Shown piece by piece: positions 1-9,945 of a DNA stretch of 64,000 bases (position 1 is the first letter of the stretch; every line of letters starts with the position of its first letter). The position numbers were made by a program, and so were the translations under genes. The notes under the pieces were generated by a model. That model did not search any database. It was given only the letters and a program-made list of their open reading frames with translations, and was not told where the DNA came from. The DNA is from Epithemia pelagica. Its lineage: Eukaryota > Bacillariophyta > Bacillariophyceae > Surirellales > Surirellaceae. The stretch covers positions 2,852,001 to 2,916,000 of the forward strand of contig OX337230.1 of NCBI GenBank assembly GCA_946965045.2, in the 5' to 3' direction.

Positions 1-84
1 TTGTTGGTCCGGCGCTTCTGCCTCTTCGTCTTCGCCATGTCCAGACATGTCCTCTGGATTGTCAGTTTTAGACTTTTTGGCCAT
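1..84 (-). CDS. Start of an unidentified gene running off the left edge
   Basis: A minus-strand ATG at 82-84 opens 28 codons that run without a stop to the window edge. The peptide begins MAKKSKTDNPEDMSGHGEDE and is Lys-rich, then acidic, as disordered N-termini of nuclear proteins often are. Upstream of the ATG the frame is not supported further. Too little is visible to name a family, and the start could belong to a spurious frame. Confidence 0.4.
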   Translation of the reverse strand, partial: MAKKSKTDNPEDMSGHGEDEEAEAPDQQ

Positions 85-663
85 TTTCTTTATCCTGACA
101 AGGTTTCCACTTCCACCTCATAAATCTTCGGAGATATCTTATTGTTTTGATCTGTCTGGAACTTGGAACATCGATTGGTTGTGAAAGAAAGTTCGGTCAG
201 TCGCGGATAATAAGACTGACAGTCTTCCAATGGCGCCAGGGCAGTCGGTCGACCGTACCCTGGGTAGGCGCGGCAGCTGGAAGAATAGACTATTCCCATA
301 ATAGCCTCAAATACATGAGTTTATGTCTACGTCCTCCTCTTCTCGAGTAGGTATGACAAATGACAACCTTCTACCTTAGTCCCATCTTCTACTCCTACCT
401 TTTGGTTGAGGAAATTCACATCTATCAACATGTGTTGCGTCGTCCTTAGAGGGCCAAGTGATCAATTAATAGGGCAAAGATGCCACCTCACTCTCAAGTC
501 TACAGCGTGATATTCCGAATTGCAATCTCCAGGGAAACATGTTGACTCATTTATTGGATGGGATATCCGACCTGCGAAGGAACAGTGGAGGTACTTGTCT
601 CTGGCTAGAACGGGAGGTTTACACACTCGTCCAGGCATCTTTCTCTGTGCAAACACCAGGTCT
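85..663. other. Intergenic region
   Basis: No convincing gene. It separates the left-edge partial gene from the end of the Fic/RING gene. A short stretch at about 225-300 (GTCGGTCGAC, then GCGCGGCAGC, then AATAGACT) resembles sequence at 59170-59225 inside the large inverted-repeat block, so it may be a decayed dispersed-repeat fragment. Confidence 0.4.
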
Positions 664-3600
664 TCACAGTTGATTGTGTCGCATACAGGAAAACCGTCCA
701 TGTAACAAGCAGCACCGTCCACAACAGGAATTGGCGCAGTCTCGTGCGGCACGATTGCGACACCGACGCATCGAGCATATGGGTGGTGGTGGTGGTGCGT
801 TGTAACCGGAGAGCATAGTCGTGGAATCTGAAGGCACATACGCATCAGTATCCACCTCAGAACTGGTCGAGTGATCCGAAGCTCCCATTGTGGTGGTATC
901 TTCTCCTCCTTCCTCGGTTCCTTCAGCTGCATCTTCTTCTGTCGTACTGTGAACTGTGGTGGTATCTTCGGGAGGAAATACCGTGGTGGTCGTGTCATCC
1001 GGTGCATTTTCTGCGAGTGCGGCTACTTCGGCTTCGGGAGGAAGCATGGATGTCGTCGTATCATCCTCGACGGGCTCCTCCACCTCATCATCATGCACAG
1101 TGGTAGTGGTGAAAGACGTATCATTGTCCGCCTCTGGTTCTGCCTGAATCTCGGTGTCTTCTTCTACCACCGTGGAAGTTGAGGGTGGCAAAAGCCCTTC
1201 TACGTCATCGTCATCGTCCTCCTCATCCGCCGGATCGGGAGAGGCCACTGTCGTCGAGGTCGTCCATGTTTCGGGTGGAAAACCGAGATCATCGTCACTG
1301 TAGTACCGATGCTCGACTTGAGTGGATTCAAACTCTTGTTCTTGAGAAGGATTATTGTTGCGGGCTGCTGGTCGTTGCAATCGTGGTGGTAGGGCTGGAA
1401 AGGGTTCGCGACAATTGGGACAAGTGGCATTGGTAGAGATCCATTGTGCCACGCAATTCAAATGGACGGCCTTCCCACAACACAAGGTGGCAATATTGGG
1501 ATGATCTTCAAAGCAAATCAAACAGGTACCGGCTCGTTCTCGATCACGAATCTTCTTGGCTGCCTTTGCTTCCGCTTGCTCGGTCACTAATCGTGACTTT
1601 TCCTCGACAACCTTTTCGAATTCGACAATGGCTTTTCCCATGCGATCCAAAATCAAGGTCACCAAAGGTCCCATAGCACCCGCAAGTTCCAAACATAGTA
1701 TCATTGCTTCTTGGTTTGTTGTTGCTTGGTTCGGAGTGTCTATTACGGTGGAGGACTGGGTTCGAGTCGTGGTGGAACAAGTGACAGCCTCCAAGGACAA
1801 GTTGCGGCGCGTATGTCCAATGGCTTGTGTGTATTCGTTTCGTTGTGCCGGTGTGGCAAACAAGTGAATGACAAAGGGGAATCCTGCCCGTTGCAAGGCC
1901 CAATTCAAGGCAATACGAGCCAATCGACCATTGCCATCGACAAAGCCATGAATGTCCACCACACCAAAAAAGACCAATGCCGCATACGTGGCGACCGACA
2001 AACCCACCCGGCGCCATTGTGTTTCTTGGTCCTCTTCCTGCAGGTGATTGTGGTTGTTGGCTTCGAACAAGACTGGTGTGCTTGTTGCCAAACGGTTACC
2101 ATTGTGGATAGTGCTGCCAGTGGTTGGAGTGGAGGAGGGGACGGTCGTGTTCGCTGTCGTGGAGTGTGGCCATAGCAATCGTCGTTCCACTGTATGCAAA
2201 CGAGAACAAACACGATCAAGATATTCAGGAACCTTGGCAGAAGGACAAAAATGGACGGGTCCAACCCGTACCAATTTGGTCCGCAATTGACCTGCCTCGG
2301 CATGAATCCCTTGGCCACATAGGATGGAATGCCAAGCACACAAGGTGGATTGCGACAAAGAACTGGTTCGGGTGGAGGATGCTGTTCTTGCGACGTCATT
2401 GGTGGTTGCTGTTGTTCCCAAAGCTTGATGCAAGGCTTTGATATATTGGGATTCAATCAAGGTGGCACGTTCGGCATCTTCTCGACCTGAATTGGATGTC
2501 AAAGACGCCTTTTGTCGATCCAATTGGGACGTTTGGAATTCTTTCAAGGCCGACATGTAATATTCCATGGTGTTGCCTCCCATCATGTTCCTCCGTTGCG
2601 AAATGGCATTCCTGCTCGCCGTTCCACCCGCCCATGGATCGTCATTGCCGTTGGATGTTGTTGTGGAGCTGGAGTGACTGCAAAGTGTATGAATGGCCCT
2701 GTGATGTGCCAAGAATTGTCCAACCATTGAAGCCGCCTTGTACGTGGCATCCTGTTGCGCCGTCGTGGACAAGGTGTTGTTGGTTTCTGGGTTTCGTCGG
2801 TCCTCCTTGAAATTCCATGCCAAGGAACCGGCCAATGCTTCCGGGCTCAAATGAGGAGCCCATTCATCGAGAAAGTGGGCAATGATACTTCCATAATATT
2901 TGGGAGTGGTACTAACAGCCGTATTACCCAAAGAATGCGGTGGCGACAACGACAACGACACCCCTACTTTTCCTCGTAGTGGGTACGGACGAGCGGGTGA
3001 AGGATGGCTGGAATGTTTCGGCATGGGTGGGGACCGAGCGGTGGGTGGATCAGGTTTCGGTGTCGAGTATTTTCGGATTGTACGTAGAGCTGTGATGCGT
3101 CGGACTTGCGTCGGAGCGGTATGTGGATTGGACCCAGCACTCGAGGAGAGGGGTCTGGTATGGAGGTTCGAGTGCGGTGGACGCACCAAAATGGTGCCCG
3201 AAGTCACAAACAGTAAGGAATTGTGATTGGAAGGACTGACATGGGTATGGACCGTGCTGACAATACACGAAGTAATGCGCAACCAAAAGGGCTCGACCGG
3301 AAACTCGGGAATCTTATTGCTAGGTGCTTCTGACGAGGCCCCTCTTATCCACGAGTAGCTGACATCCGAAAAGTTGGAGGTGCGAGGCTTTTTTCGTTGA
3401 CGATGATAGGAGTGCGACAAGGGAAAATGAGAATTCAATCCGGCATTGTAGTGATTTGGAATGTCCGTTTGTTGTTCTTGGTGGTGAAACGAGGACCCAA
3501 CCAAGAGGGCAGGCATTGATTCGGTTCGATCGTGGACCATACACGGTATAGCAGGTATTTGGGAGGTTGTCAAAAGTGTCGCATTGGTGGAGGACGACGA

Positions 3601-3891
3601 TGGGGCTTGTTGAGGAACGACCGTCACAACAATGTTCCAATCTTTCTCGTCTTCTTTCTCATCCTCGTCTTCCTTCTTGGTCTTGGAGGCGACCGGCCGA
3701 GTGGTTCGAGTCGAAGCTGTTGTATTGGTCGTTTCCTTGGTCCTTCCACCACTCGTCGTTCGGTGCTTGCGATGGACTTGACGAGTGCCTCGCGCAAACA
3801 GGTCACGGAGCCCTTCTTCCTTGGTTGCGGTCATGGCGGAACCGGAATCAGAGGCGGCGGCAGCCGTAGGTGTGGGATCACGAGTACTCAT
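664..3891 (-). CDS. Fic-domain protein with RING finger (Fic-RING fusion)
   Basis: Single-exon 1075-residue protein. Residues 1-330 are low complexity with basic and acidic patches. A Fido fold spans about 345-700: GQLRTKLVRVG near 534-544, the typical segment before the catalytic part, then the complete Fic motif HGFVDGNGRLAR at 648-659 with catalytic His and the phosphate-binding DGNGR. Fic enzymes usually transfer AMP from ATP to Ser, Thr or Tyr side chains. A RING finger follows at about 790-829 (CLICFED, CCGKAVHLNC, CPNCREPF), typical of E3 ubiquitin ligases. Residues 870-1030 are acidic with degenerate repeats of the DDTTTxxPPE type, and the last 40 residues hold about eleven Cys plus His, probably metal-binding. 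I see no clear [S/T]xxxE[G/N] inhibitory helix. Divergent from the lipase at 4308. Identity of both domains is firm; AMPylation plus ubiquitylation by one protein is inference. Confidence 0.88.
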   Translation of the reverse strand: MSTRDPTPTAAAASDSGSAMTATKEEGLRDLFARGTRQVHRKHRTTSGGRTKETTNTTASTRTTRPVASKTKKEDEDEKEDEKDWNIVVTVVPQQAPSSSSTNATLLTTSQIPAIPCMVHDRTESMPALLVGSSFHHQEQQTDIPNHYNAGLNSHFPLSHSYHRQRKKPRTSNFSDVSYSWIRGASSEAPSNKIPEFPVEPFWLRITSCIVSTVHTHVSPSNHNSLLFVTSGTILVRPPHSNLHTRPLSSSAGSNPHTAPTQVRRITALRTIRKYSTPKPDPPTARSPPMPKHSSHPSPARPYPLRGKVGVSLSLSPPHSLGNTAVSTTPKYYGSIIAHFLDEWAPHLSPEALAGSLAWNFKEDRRNPETNNTLSTTAQQDATYKAASMVGQFLAHHRAIHTLCSHSSSTTTSNGNDDPWAGGTASRNAISQRRNMMGGNTMEYYMSALKEFQTSQLDRQKASLTSNSGREDAERATLIESQYIKALHQALGTTATTNDVARTASSTRTSSLSQSTLCAWHSILCGQGIHAEAGQLRTKLVRVGPVHFCPSAKVPEYLDRVCSRLHTVERRLLWPHSTTANTTVPSSTPTTGSTIHNGNRLATSTPVLFEANNHNHLQEEDQETQWRRVGLSVATYAALVFFGVVDIHGFVDGNGRLARIALNWALQRAGFPFVIHLFATPAQRNEYTQAIGHTRRNLSLEAVTCSTTTRTQSSTVIDTPNQATTNQEAMILCLELAGAMGPLVTLILDRMGKAIVEFEKVVEEKSRLVTEQAEAKAAKKIRDRERAGTCLICFEDHPNIATLCCGKAVHLNCVAQWISTNATCPNCREPFPALPPRLQRPAARNNNPSQEQEFESTQVEHRYYSDDDLGFPPETWTTSTTVASPDPADEEDDDDDVEGLLPPSTSTVVEEDTEIQAEPEADNDTSFTTTTVHDDEVEEPVEDDTTTSMLPPEAEVAALAENAPDDTTTTVFPPEDTTTVHSTTEEDAAEGTEEGGEDTTTMGASDHSTSSEVDTDAYVPSDSTTMLSGYNAPPPPPICSMRRCRNRAARDCANSCCGRCCLLHGRFSCMRHNQL

Positions 3892-4307
3892 CTCCCAATG
3901 TCACCCATTCAGTGTCTAGAATGATGTTGTCCATGGACCATAGAGTTAGGCCTTGTTGTTGTCGCCGTTGTCACAGCCAGAAATTTCCATCGGTTACATC
4001 AAATACACCTTGAAACATTATTAATAGGCAAAATTCTTGACTCTCTAAGGATTTTAGTCCAGTCGCTGAAATAATGCTATAACCCGGATGTACAGAGAAC
4101 GCTGTGACACCGAGAAGTGTACGAAGTGATGCGCGATGCTTTGATATGGTACATCAACAAGCAACAAGAGGAAGGTCGAGGATCTTGTTCTCAGGAACAC
4201 AAAATAGAGAGTGATCCATCTCTCCACTCGTTCCAAAGTTTTGCAAGTTTTCATTTGGATCCCTTGGAACGAAGCGAACCAAAATTTTGTGACATCTTCC
4301 CCAAGAA
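3892..4307. promoter_or_regulatory. Divergent intergenic region, Fic-RING / lipase
   Basis: A 416-bp gap between two genes transcribed away from each other, so it probably contains both promoters. No specific element was recognised. An open frame from 4117 overlaps the start of the lipase in another frame and has no recognisable content. Confidence 0.4.
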
Positions 4308-5654
4308 ATGGTGTTTCGAAACCAATCATCTGGCCTGCTCCCTCTTGTTCCCCGAGGTGGTTGGGTCAATCAGGCTACATCTCGAATCCTGCCACCTGAT
4401 TCTAACTTGGTTGGTGTTCGATATTTTCCAGCCACGGTCGATCACCCTCCATTGCGCATCTTTTATCCAATCACTCGTCCAACCAGTGTCAAAGCAGCAA
4501 CTGCAGCCAAAGTTGGATGGTTTGACGACACTGGTGTTTTCCCCTACTTGTCAGGATACGCACATTTGGGTTTGGCAAAACAAGATACATGGACCTTTCA
4601 ATGGGTCGTGCAGCCTCTCTTGTTTCTCTTTTCCTGGGTTGTACCCCTCCAATGGCTCCGTCTTCCACAAGTCATTCAGGAAACTGTACCAAACCAATCG
4701 TCAATCGTGTCTTCCCGAGCCGACAACAACAAGGAAGAGAAAAATGAGGGTCTTGACTCCAAGACCAACCAACCAAGGCCCAAGGAGCAAGAAGAAATGA
4801 GTGGTCGTCTTCCTCTGATTGTTTTTTCTCATGGTTTGACAGGGACAGGACAAGAAAACAGTGCCTTGGCGATCCGATGGGCACAAGAGGGCTTTGTTGT
4901 GATTAGTGTCCATCATACCGAGGGAAGTTCTTGTCGTGTTGAATTGGCGGATGGGTCTACAAAATATTATGAAACGCCGTCCTATACCAACTACGATCCA
5001 GACTATCGCCCCAAACAAGTCACGGTTCGAGCCCATCAAGTATTGCAAGCCTACAACTTTCTCTCTCAGCCCCAGCTTTTGACACAGCCCGCCGATTGTC
5101 CCTGGGATTTGGTCCATCTCGTGGACCCCTCCAATGCGGTAGTGGCTGGATTTTCGTACGGAGCCTCAACGGCAGCCCGAGTGGCCGTCATGGACCAGTC
5201 CCCCTTTAGTGCAGCCTTGTTTCTGGACGGGTGGTTTTACATCAACGTGGCAAATGTCGAATACAACTTTCCTTCTCAGGCCTTTGAGGAGCAAGTCCCT
5301 GGCATGCCTACCTTGTTTCTAATGTCGCAACAATTTCAGGAGTATCCCAAATTGTGGGCAGCCACACTCCAATTGGCCAGATTGTTTTCCACATGTGCAA
5401 CCCAAAGTCGTGGTGACAACGACCGGTCGGATCCACCGAATCATCCTGAAGAGGACGAAATGCATAATGTGGTGGTCCTTCCCAACACGGGGCATCAAAA
5501 CTTTTGCGATGTGGTCTTGTGGTTGCCACAGTGGGTCCTTCAACGAATCATGAAGGGGTTCATTGGAAACGCCGATCCAATTCATGTTTATGAGGAAATT
5601 GCCCAACGGTCCATTGTGTTTTTGAAACGTGTCACCGGCAAAGACAAGAAATGA
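4308..5654 (+). CDS. PAF-acetylhydrolase-like alpha/beta hydrolase
   Basis: 448 residues, no intron needed. The layout matches plasma/type II platelet-activating-factor acetylhydrolases. Near the N-terminus is LVGVRYFPATVD...LRIFYP (about 34-54); then the oxyanion region LIVFSHGLTGTG (170-181); the nucleophile elbow GFSYGAS with Ser283; ALFLDGWF with Asp307; and NTGHQNFCD with His396. Ser, Asp and His give a plausible triad. The family hydrolyses short or oxidised sn-2 acyl groups of phospholipids. A hydrophobic stretch at about 97-118 (WTFQWVVQPLLFLFSW) may be membrane-embedded or part of the lid; a low-complexity insert follows. The ATG at 4308 is the first in frame before conserved sequence; an upstream exon cannot be excluded. 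Confidence 0.82.
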   Translation: MVFRNQSSGLLPLVPRGGWVNQATSRILPPDSNLVGVRYFPATVDHPPLRIFYPITRPTSVKAATAAKVGWFDDTGVFPYLSGYAHLGLAKQDTWTFQWVVQPLLFLFSWVVPLQWLRLPQVIQETVPNQSSIVSSRADNNKEEKNEGLDSKTNQPRPKEQEEMSGRLPLIVFSHGLTGTGQENSALAIRWAQEGFVVISVHHTEGSSCRVELADGSTKYYETPSYTNYDPDYRPKQVTVRAHQVLQAYNFLSQPQLLTQPADCPWDLVHLVDPSNAVVAGFSYGASTAARVAVMDQSPFSAALFLDGWFYINVANVEYNFPSQAFEEQVPGMPTLFLMSQQFQEYPKLWAATLQLARLFSTCATQSRGDNDRSDPPNHPEEDEMHNVVVLPNTGHQNFCDVVLWLPQWVLQRIMKGFIGNADPIHVYEEIAQRSIVFLKRVTGKDKK

Positions 5655-6312
5655 TAGACAAGGGCGCTTGATGGCTAGGAAAACGAAAGCAGCGAAACAT
5701 TCCGACTATCCTTGGAACTCATACCAAAGGACGATTGGTCAAATTGTGTTGAATGGCTCTATCATGTGGAAGGGGTTCAAGCGATCAACCATGAATCATG
5801 AAGATTGTTTGTGTGGAGTACTTCTTGGGTATGGTCGAGCATGGGTTTCGTAATTCAGATGATGGGTTACTGGAAAATCTGAAGAAGACCATACGTGACG
5901 GCGCCTTTTGTGGCGTCGTGACATATGACGAAAAGACGTTAAGTCACGTTTGCCACACAGGCATTGACGAATTGGTGACTAATTTACGAAAGTTCGTTTT
6001 CCCGCGTTTGTGGCTAGAATGGTTTGACTAATTACATTAGACGGCGTCACCATTATGTCATATTTGCGTCACGTCAGCTTTGTGCTGCGCGCAGACACGC
6101 CCAAAAACTCCGATAGATCCGATAGATCGCATGGCGGGTATAGCTTGTAGCCTGTCGCCCCACAATATTTGATCCAGCAAAAAAAAACAACAGCGCGACA
6201 AACAAAGCAGAAAGCTTCTCTTCTCTGAGGCAAGGAACAAGTTCAAGGAACTAACAGTGTCTGTACTCGAACCAAGCTCATTCAAGACAGGAGAAAGCAC
6301 AACTAATATACC
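5655..6312. other. Intergenic region
   Basis: 658 bp between two plus-strand genes. A 77-codon open frame at 5798-6031 has no recognisable domain and looks accidental. The region should contain the promoter of the glycosyltransferase at 6313; no element was identified. Confidence 0.4.
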
Positions 6313-7866
6313 ATGTTTCGACATATTCATCGATTGTTCTTCTTTATCTCTATCCTCTTTTGCATTCAGAAGAATTATGAGCTCCTAAGCCAGATTCTCG
6401 CAACTTCCACAATTGAGAAAACATCATCGATGGAGGAATTGTTGCTCCACCAATATACGCAACTGTCCCAGAAAAAGGATAAAATGACTGTTACGACCCC
6501 CACAAACGGACAGGAGCCACGCTACGTACCAGAAACGCCATCCGGCGATACCAAAGTGGTCAATCCAACACTCGAGAGACCTGGCACGGCTTTGGTTCAT
6601 CAGGAGGAAGACGAATCCTTTTCCGCCTGTTTGCTGGTAATGGATGAGAACCATCGCTTGCCCGAGTGGATTGCCTATCACTACTTCATGCTTCCCCTGC
6701 GTCATTTAATCATTTTGGTGGATCCTCGTTCGAGAACACGGCCAGATCCCATCATGGAGCGCTGGCGTCCATTTCTGTCCACCCTCCAAGTGTGGTCGGA
6801 CGACGATATTCAATATACACCCATGAACAGCTCGTCACAGGAGGTTCGAACGCTGGTTCATCGGAAACGTCAGAGTACATTTTATCAACACTGTGCGCGT
6901 TCTTTTCGACAACAGAATCGATCCTGGGTATCCTTTCACGATGTTGACGAATACGTCTATCTCGACCCGGTCTCAGTGCCTCATGCCAGAGATCGCATGA
7001 CAAAGCCAGGCAGTGTACTGAGTTTTCTGAAAGAAATGAGAGCCACGACAAATAAAACGACCAATGAAACAACTAGCAAGAACCTTTTGCAGTACACGAA
7101 AGATGCCTTTCAGAAACGATGCATCATTGTATCACGGACGTACTTTGGTGCGGTGGAAAGCAGCCATGTCCAGGGTACAGTCCCTTCCTATTTGAATTTG
7201 AATGTAACGAGTTTTGAAACACTTCGATGGCTCCATCGTACCTCTCACGAAGATGCCAGCAACAATGGAATTGGCAAATCTCTACTTTATGTTGGCAAAC
7301 CTTCACCATCTCTCAACTTTGAAGTTGGATGGGACAAGGGAGTCCATCGAGTGCTTCAAGAATGTCCTGTAACCAACCACAAGTATTCTCCGATTCGAAT
7401 CCGGCATTATCTAGGTAGCTGGGAAGTGTTTACAAGTCGTGTCGATGTCCGCTCGGGTGATCGAAGGAGCAAAGAGTTTTACGAATATACCTCTCAGCTT
7501 GGAGCTGGAACGGACCCCGATACGGACATTCAACCGTGGTTGACGGACTTTTGTAAGTTCATGGGCCACAACGCAAGTCTTCTCGAAACACTGCTTCAGG
7601 GTGTGGGACAATTGCCTCCTCGGTCCCTCGAATTGCAAACGGCTGACTGGTCCATGCCACCAAATCGTATCAGGAAAATGATGGAGAAACAGTACAAAAA
7701 CGTTCCACCATTTGTCGTATGGTTGCGTCAGAACTTTGTCGTAACGACTCTCACCAATGGAACCACGGTGGTGGAGCCAAAAGTTAAACCAAACCAACGC
7801 TCTCCATCGCAGGCGAAATGGATCAAACACCCACTTCCTAAAGGGTTGCTCCAAGCGTTATCCTGA
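6313..7866 (+). CDS. GT92-like glycosyltransferase, type II membrane protein
   Basis: 517 residues. A hydrophobic segment at about 8-19 after a short basic start suggests a signal anchor of a Golgi type II protein. The catalytic region shows the GT92/DUF23 pattern: ACLLVMDENHRLPEWIAYHY (105-124), LIILVDPRS, then QSTFYQHCARSF followed by WVSFHDVDEYVYL with the DxD-type metal motif at about 210-212. The family transfers sugars, often galactose, to N-glycans or other glycans; donor and acceptor here are unknown. The gene ends TTA TCC TGA and its last 9 bases overlap, antisense, the end of the next gene. Start chosen at the first ATG directly before the hydrophobic anchor. Confidence 0.75.
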   Translation: MFRHIHRLFFFISILFCIQKNYELLSQILATSTIEKTSSMEELLLHQYTQLSQKKDKMTVTTPTNGQEPRYVPETPSGDTKVVNPTLERPGTALVHQEEDESFSACLLVMDENHRLPEWIAYHYFMLPLRHLIILVDPRSRTRPDPIMERWRPFLSTLQVWSDDDIQYTPMNSSSQEVRTLVHRKRQSTFYQHCARSFRQQNRSWVSFHDVDEYVYLDPVSVPHARDRMTKPGSVLSFLKEMRATTNKTTNETTSKNLLQYTKDAFQKRCIIVSRTYFGAVESSHVQGTVPSYLNLNVTSFETLRWLHRTSHEDASNNGIGKSLLYVGKPSPSLNFEVGWDKGVHRVLQECPVTNHKYSPIRIRHYLGSWEVFTSRVDVRSGDRRSKEFYEYTSQLGAGTDPDTDIQPWLTDFCKFMGHNASLLETLLQGVGQLPPRSLELQTADWSMPPNRIRKMMEKQYKNVPPFVVWLRQNFVVTTLTNGTTVVEPKVKPNQRSPSQAKWIKHPLPKGLLQALS

Positions 7867-9474
7867 ATTTTGAATCCACGCGTCGCACGAGTCAATTGCC
7901 TCCGGGAATCGTTCAGCACTTAGATCCTTCCACCATTTGCGATATCCACCACCAATCTTGCCATTCTTGAGCTTCCAGGTGCGCTTTCCGTCATAAAGGC
8001 CATTGTGATAAACATCCAACGTTATGTTGTGGTAGTTCATGTCCCAAGCCTTGTCCGGTGCTCTCATTGCCGCAGGAACTGTCACGGCAAGTTGATCATC
8101 CCATCGACGGCTAAATTTGTTCTCTCCAATCATGATCCTTGACCAATTCAGATTCTCGGCGTTCCGATAAAAGTCAAGATCAGTGAGATGAAAGAAACCA
8201 TGTATATTGGCAACGACAGCCTTGGTGCAATCACCTCGAATTGGATTTAGGCGACCATCGACAAGTTTTAGTTTGCACACGGTTTCATTGTATGCTTCCA
8301 CAAGTTTGGCACTCAAATCTTCTCCAGCACTCTTGCCCTGTGGAAAGTTAGCAAACAGCATCTTTAATTCGTTCCGTATCATAAAGGCCACAGGATCTTG
8401 ATCCCACACCTTGGTGGGCATGGCATCACTGTCAAACCACATCATATATCTGTAAGGTTTCAATGCCTCGCTTTCCCACAAATGAAGAGACCGGAACTCG
8501 GATTGCCAGGAATACGCCAGCGGCATACAGGCACCCATGGCCCATTCTTCACAACATCGAGTCCACCAAAAGAGTTGATCCGTCGTGTTCACGCTGCAAC
8601 GATGCAAGAGACGCTGGACTTGGTCCGTGGACATGTGTTGGAGGTGGTCATCCAATGTTTTGGAATCCAAGACAACCTGCAAATGTGCCGGATGGACCAC
8701 ACTACGGAGATTATCTTCGTCTTCACTCGAAAGGGGCAGTGTCACAAACACAATCACATCGTACTTTGGCCGATTGTTGTACGCAGCCTTTAGCAGACAC
8801 ATGGATTGAATGAGTTGTTTCATGTGAGGAGGGCCGTGAATTTTGGTCGCAATGACCACCTTGTCTTGGCGAGAAAAATCTACAATGGCGTGTTTGGGTG
8901 ATACATCCTGTGTGACAACTTGATTGTTTGCACTTGAGGTTGCACGGTCGAGAATTTCGGGATCCATTTCACTGCTTTGCAAAGTTTGTTTGACCCTCAA
9001 CAGTGCTGTGGCATCATGAGAACCCTTGATGAAGTTACCCTTAGACCTGGAGACTTCAGTAGGACTTGGAGTTGTGGACAGAGAGTCCAATGAGGGAACA
9101 TGATGAAGTGTCACCAAAGGAAGCACCAAAAATACTCCAACAATAATTCCAAAGGCAAATACTCGAAGATAATGGTTGGATGCAAATCTCCTCCGTGCCA
9201 CGGCGGCCGACAAATACGCCTTGCTCCTCTTGGTCACTCTCCATTCGGAGGAGGTGGAACCAATCGACTCCTGGTGTGTCATATCCAAGGAACGGAGCTT
9301 CTCCTTCCCATGGTCAGGTTTTCTCGAAGACTGTTGTCCCCTCGTGGACAACGGAGTCCGATTCATTTTCCCGTTTTGTGGGGAGGAGTGTGGATGGTCG
9401 GGTCTTATGTCGGACCAACGCGTTCGTTGTGCGATTGGTAGGGTGTTTTCAATGAATTCTGCGGCTTTTTTCAT
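7858..9474 (-). CDS. GT15-like (Kre2/Mnt1-type) glycosyltransferase, type II membrane protein
   Basis: 538 residues. A basic, disordered cytosolic N-terminus is followed by a transmembrane helix at about 103-124 (LRVFAFGIIVGVFLVLPLV) and a lumenal domain. Features resembling GT15 alpha-1,2-mannosyltransferases are PYRYMMWFDSDAMPTKVW (340-357) with a DSD metal motif, HGFFHLTDLDFYRNAE, and FSRRWDDQLAVTVPAAM followed by NYHNITLDVYHNG, similar in order to the yeast YERWGDAPVHS and final His-rich block. Acceptor sugar is unknown. The gene is convergent with, and shares its last 9 bases with, the GT92-like gene. Two surface-glycan enzymes side by side may reflect a shared pathway, but nothing else shows it. 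The first ATG is used; a shorter start at residue 37 is possible. Confidence 0.65.
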   Translation of the reverse strand: MKKAAEFIENTLPIAQRTRWSDIRPDHPHSSPQNGKMNRTPLSTRGQQSSRKPDHGKEKLRSLDMTHQESIGSTSSEWRVTKRSKAYLSAAVARRRFASNHYLRVFAFGIIVGVFLVLPLVTLHHVPSLDSLSTTPSPTEVSRSKGNFIKGSHDATALLRVKQTLQSSEMDPEILDRATSSANNQVVTQDVSPKHAIVDFSRQDKVVIATKIHGPPHMKQLIQSMCLLKAAYNNRPKYDVIVFVTLPLSSEDEDNLRSVVHPAHLQVVLDSKTLDDHLQHMSTDQVQRLLHRCSVNTTDQLFWWTRCCEEWAMGACMPLAYSWQSEFRSLHLWESEALKPYRYMMWFDSDAMPTKVWDQDPVAFMIRNELKMLFANFPQGKSAGEDLSAKLVEAYNETVCKLKLVDGRLNPIRGDCTKAVVANIHGFFHLTDLDFYRNAENLNWSRIMIGENKFSRRWDDQLAVTVPAAMRAPDKAWDMNYHNITLDVYHNGLYDGKRTWKLKNGKIGGGYRKWWKDLSAERFPEAIDSCDAWIQNSG

Positions 9475-9945
9475 CGTGGGTTTTCGGGGCTTCTGTTCAA
9501 AAGCTGATTGGGTCCACTGTTCACTCCCATAGCGAATGTTTTGCCGTTTTTGTGGTTTTCGAAGAGAGCATAGCTCGCATAGACCCTATCTTCTTCAGTA
9601 GGCTACTCCTACATCCTACAGGTCGTCCTCTCTAGGAGTAGTTTCTTATCCAAAAGCAAAATAATGAGAGAAAGGTAGAGCAATATTTTAACAAATGACC
9701 GAAAATGGGAATATGATAACCCAAAAAGATTGCGAGACTCTTCCACAGGCATGTTGTGGAATGCAATACTTGGCGTGGAGTCTTGTCATTTGTTGCGGAG
9801 CAAGGTTCAGAACAAAGCGCCGACCTGAAAGGGCAGACGATCGCAATGCAGGGTGGTACCCTTCTGGAGGCTGCGTTCCAAACATTTCCATGTCCAGGCG
9901 GCATGTATATTGGTTCTCAGGAGCGTGCCAAGCAACAAGCTTTCA
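9475..9945. other. Intergenic region
   Basis: 471 bp between two minus-strand genes; holds the 3' end region of the SGNH-like gene and the promoter of the GT15-like gene. No gene or RNA recognised. A pair of facing GTAGGA/TCCTAC-type stretches near 9595-9645 is a weak inverted repeat. Confidence 0.35.

Noticed and set aside
462-1007. 181-codon minus-strand frame with a His run
   Set aside because: Alternative frame of the acidic tail of the Fic-RING gene; the His run is a shadow of its repeats.
3531-3924. Plus-strand frames opposite the start of the Fic-RING gene
   Set aside because: Antisense shadows with no domain; the minus-strand protein is well supported.
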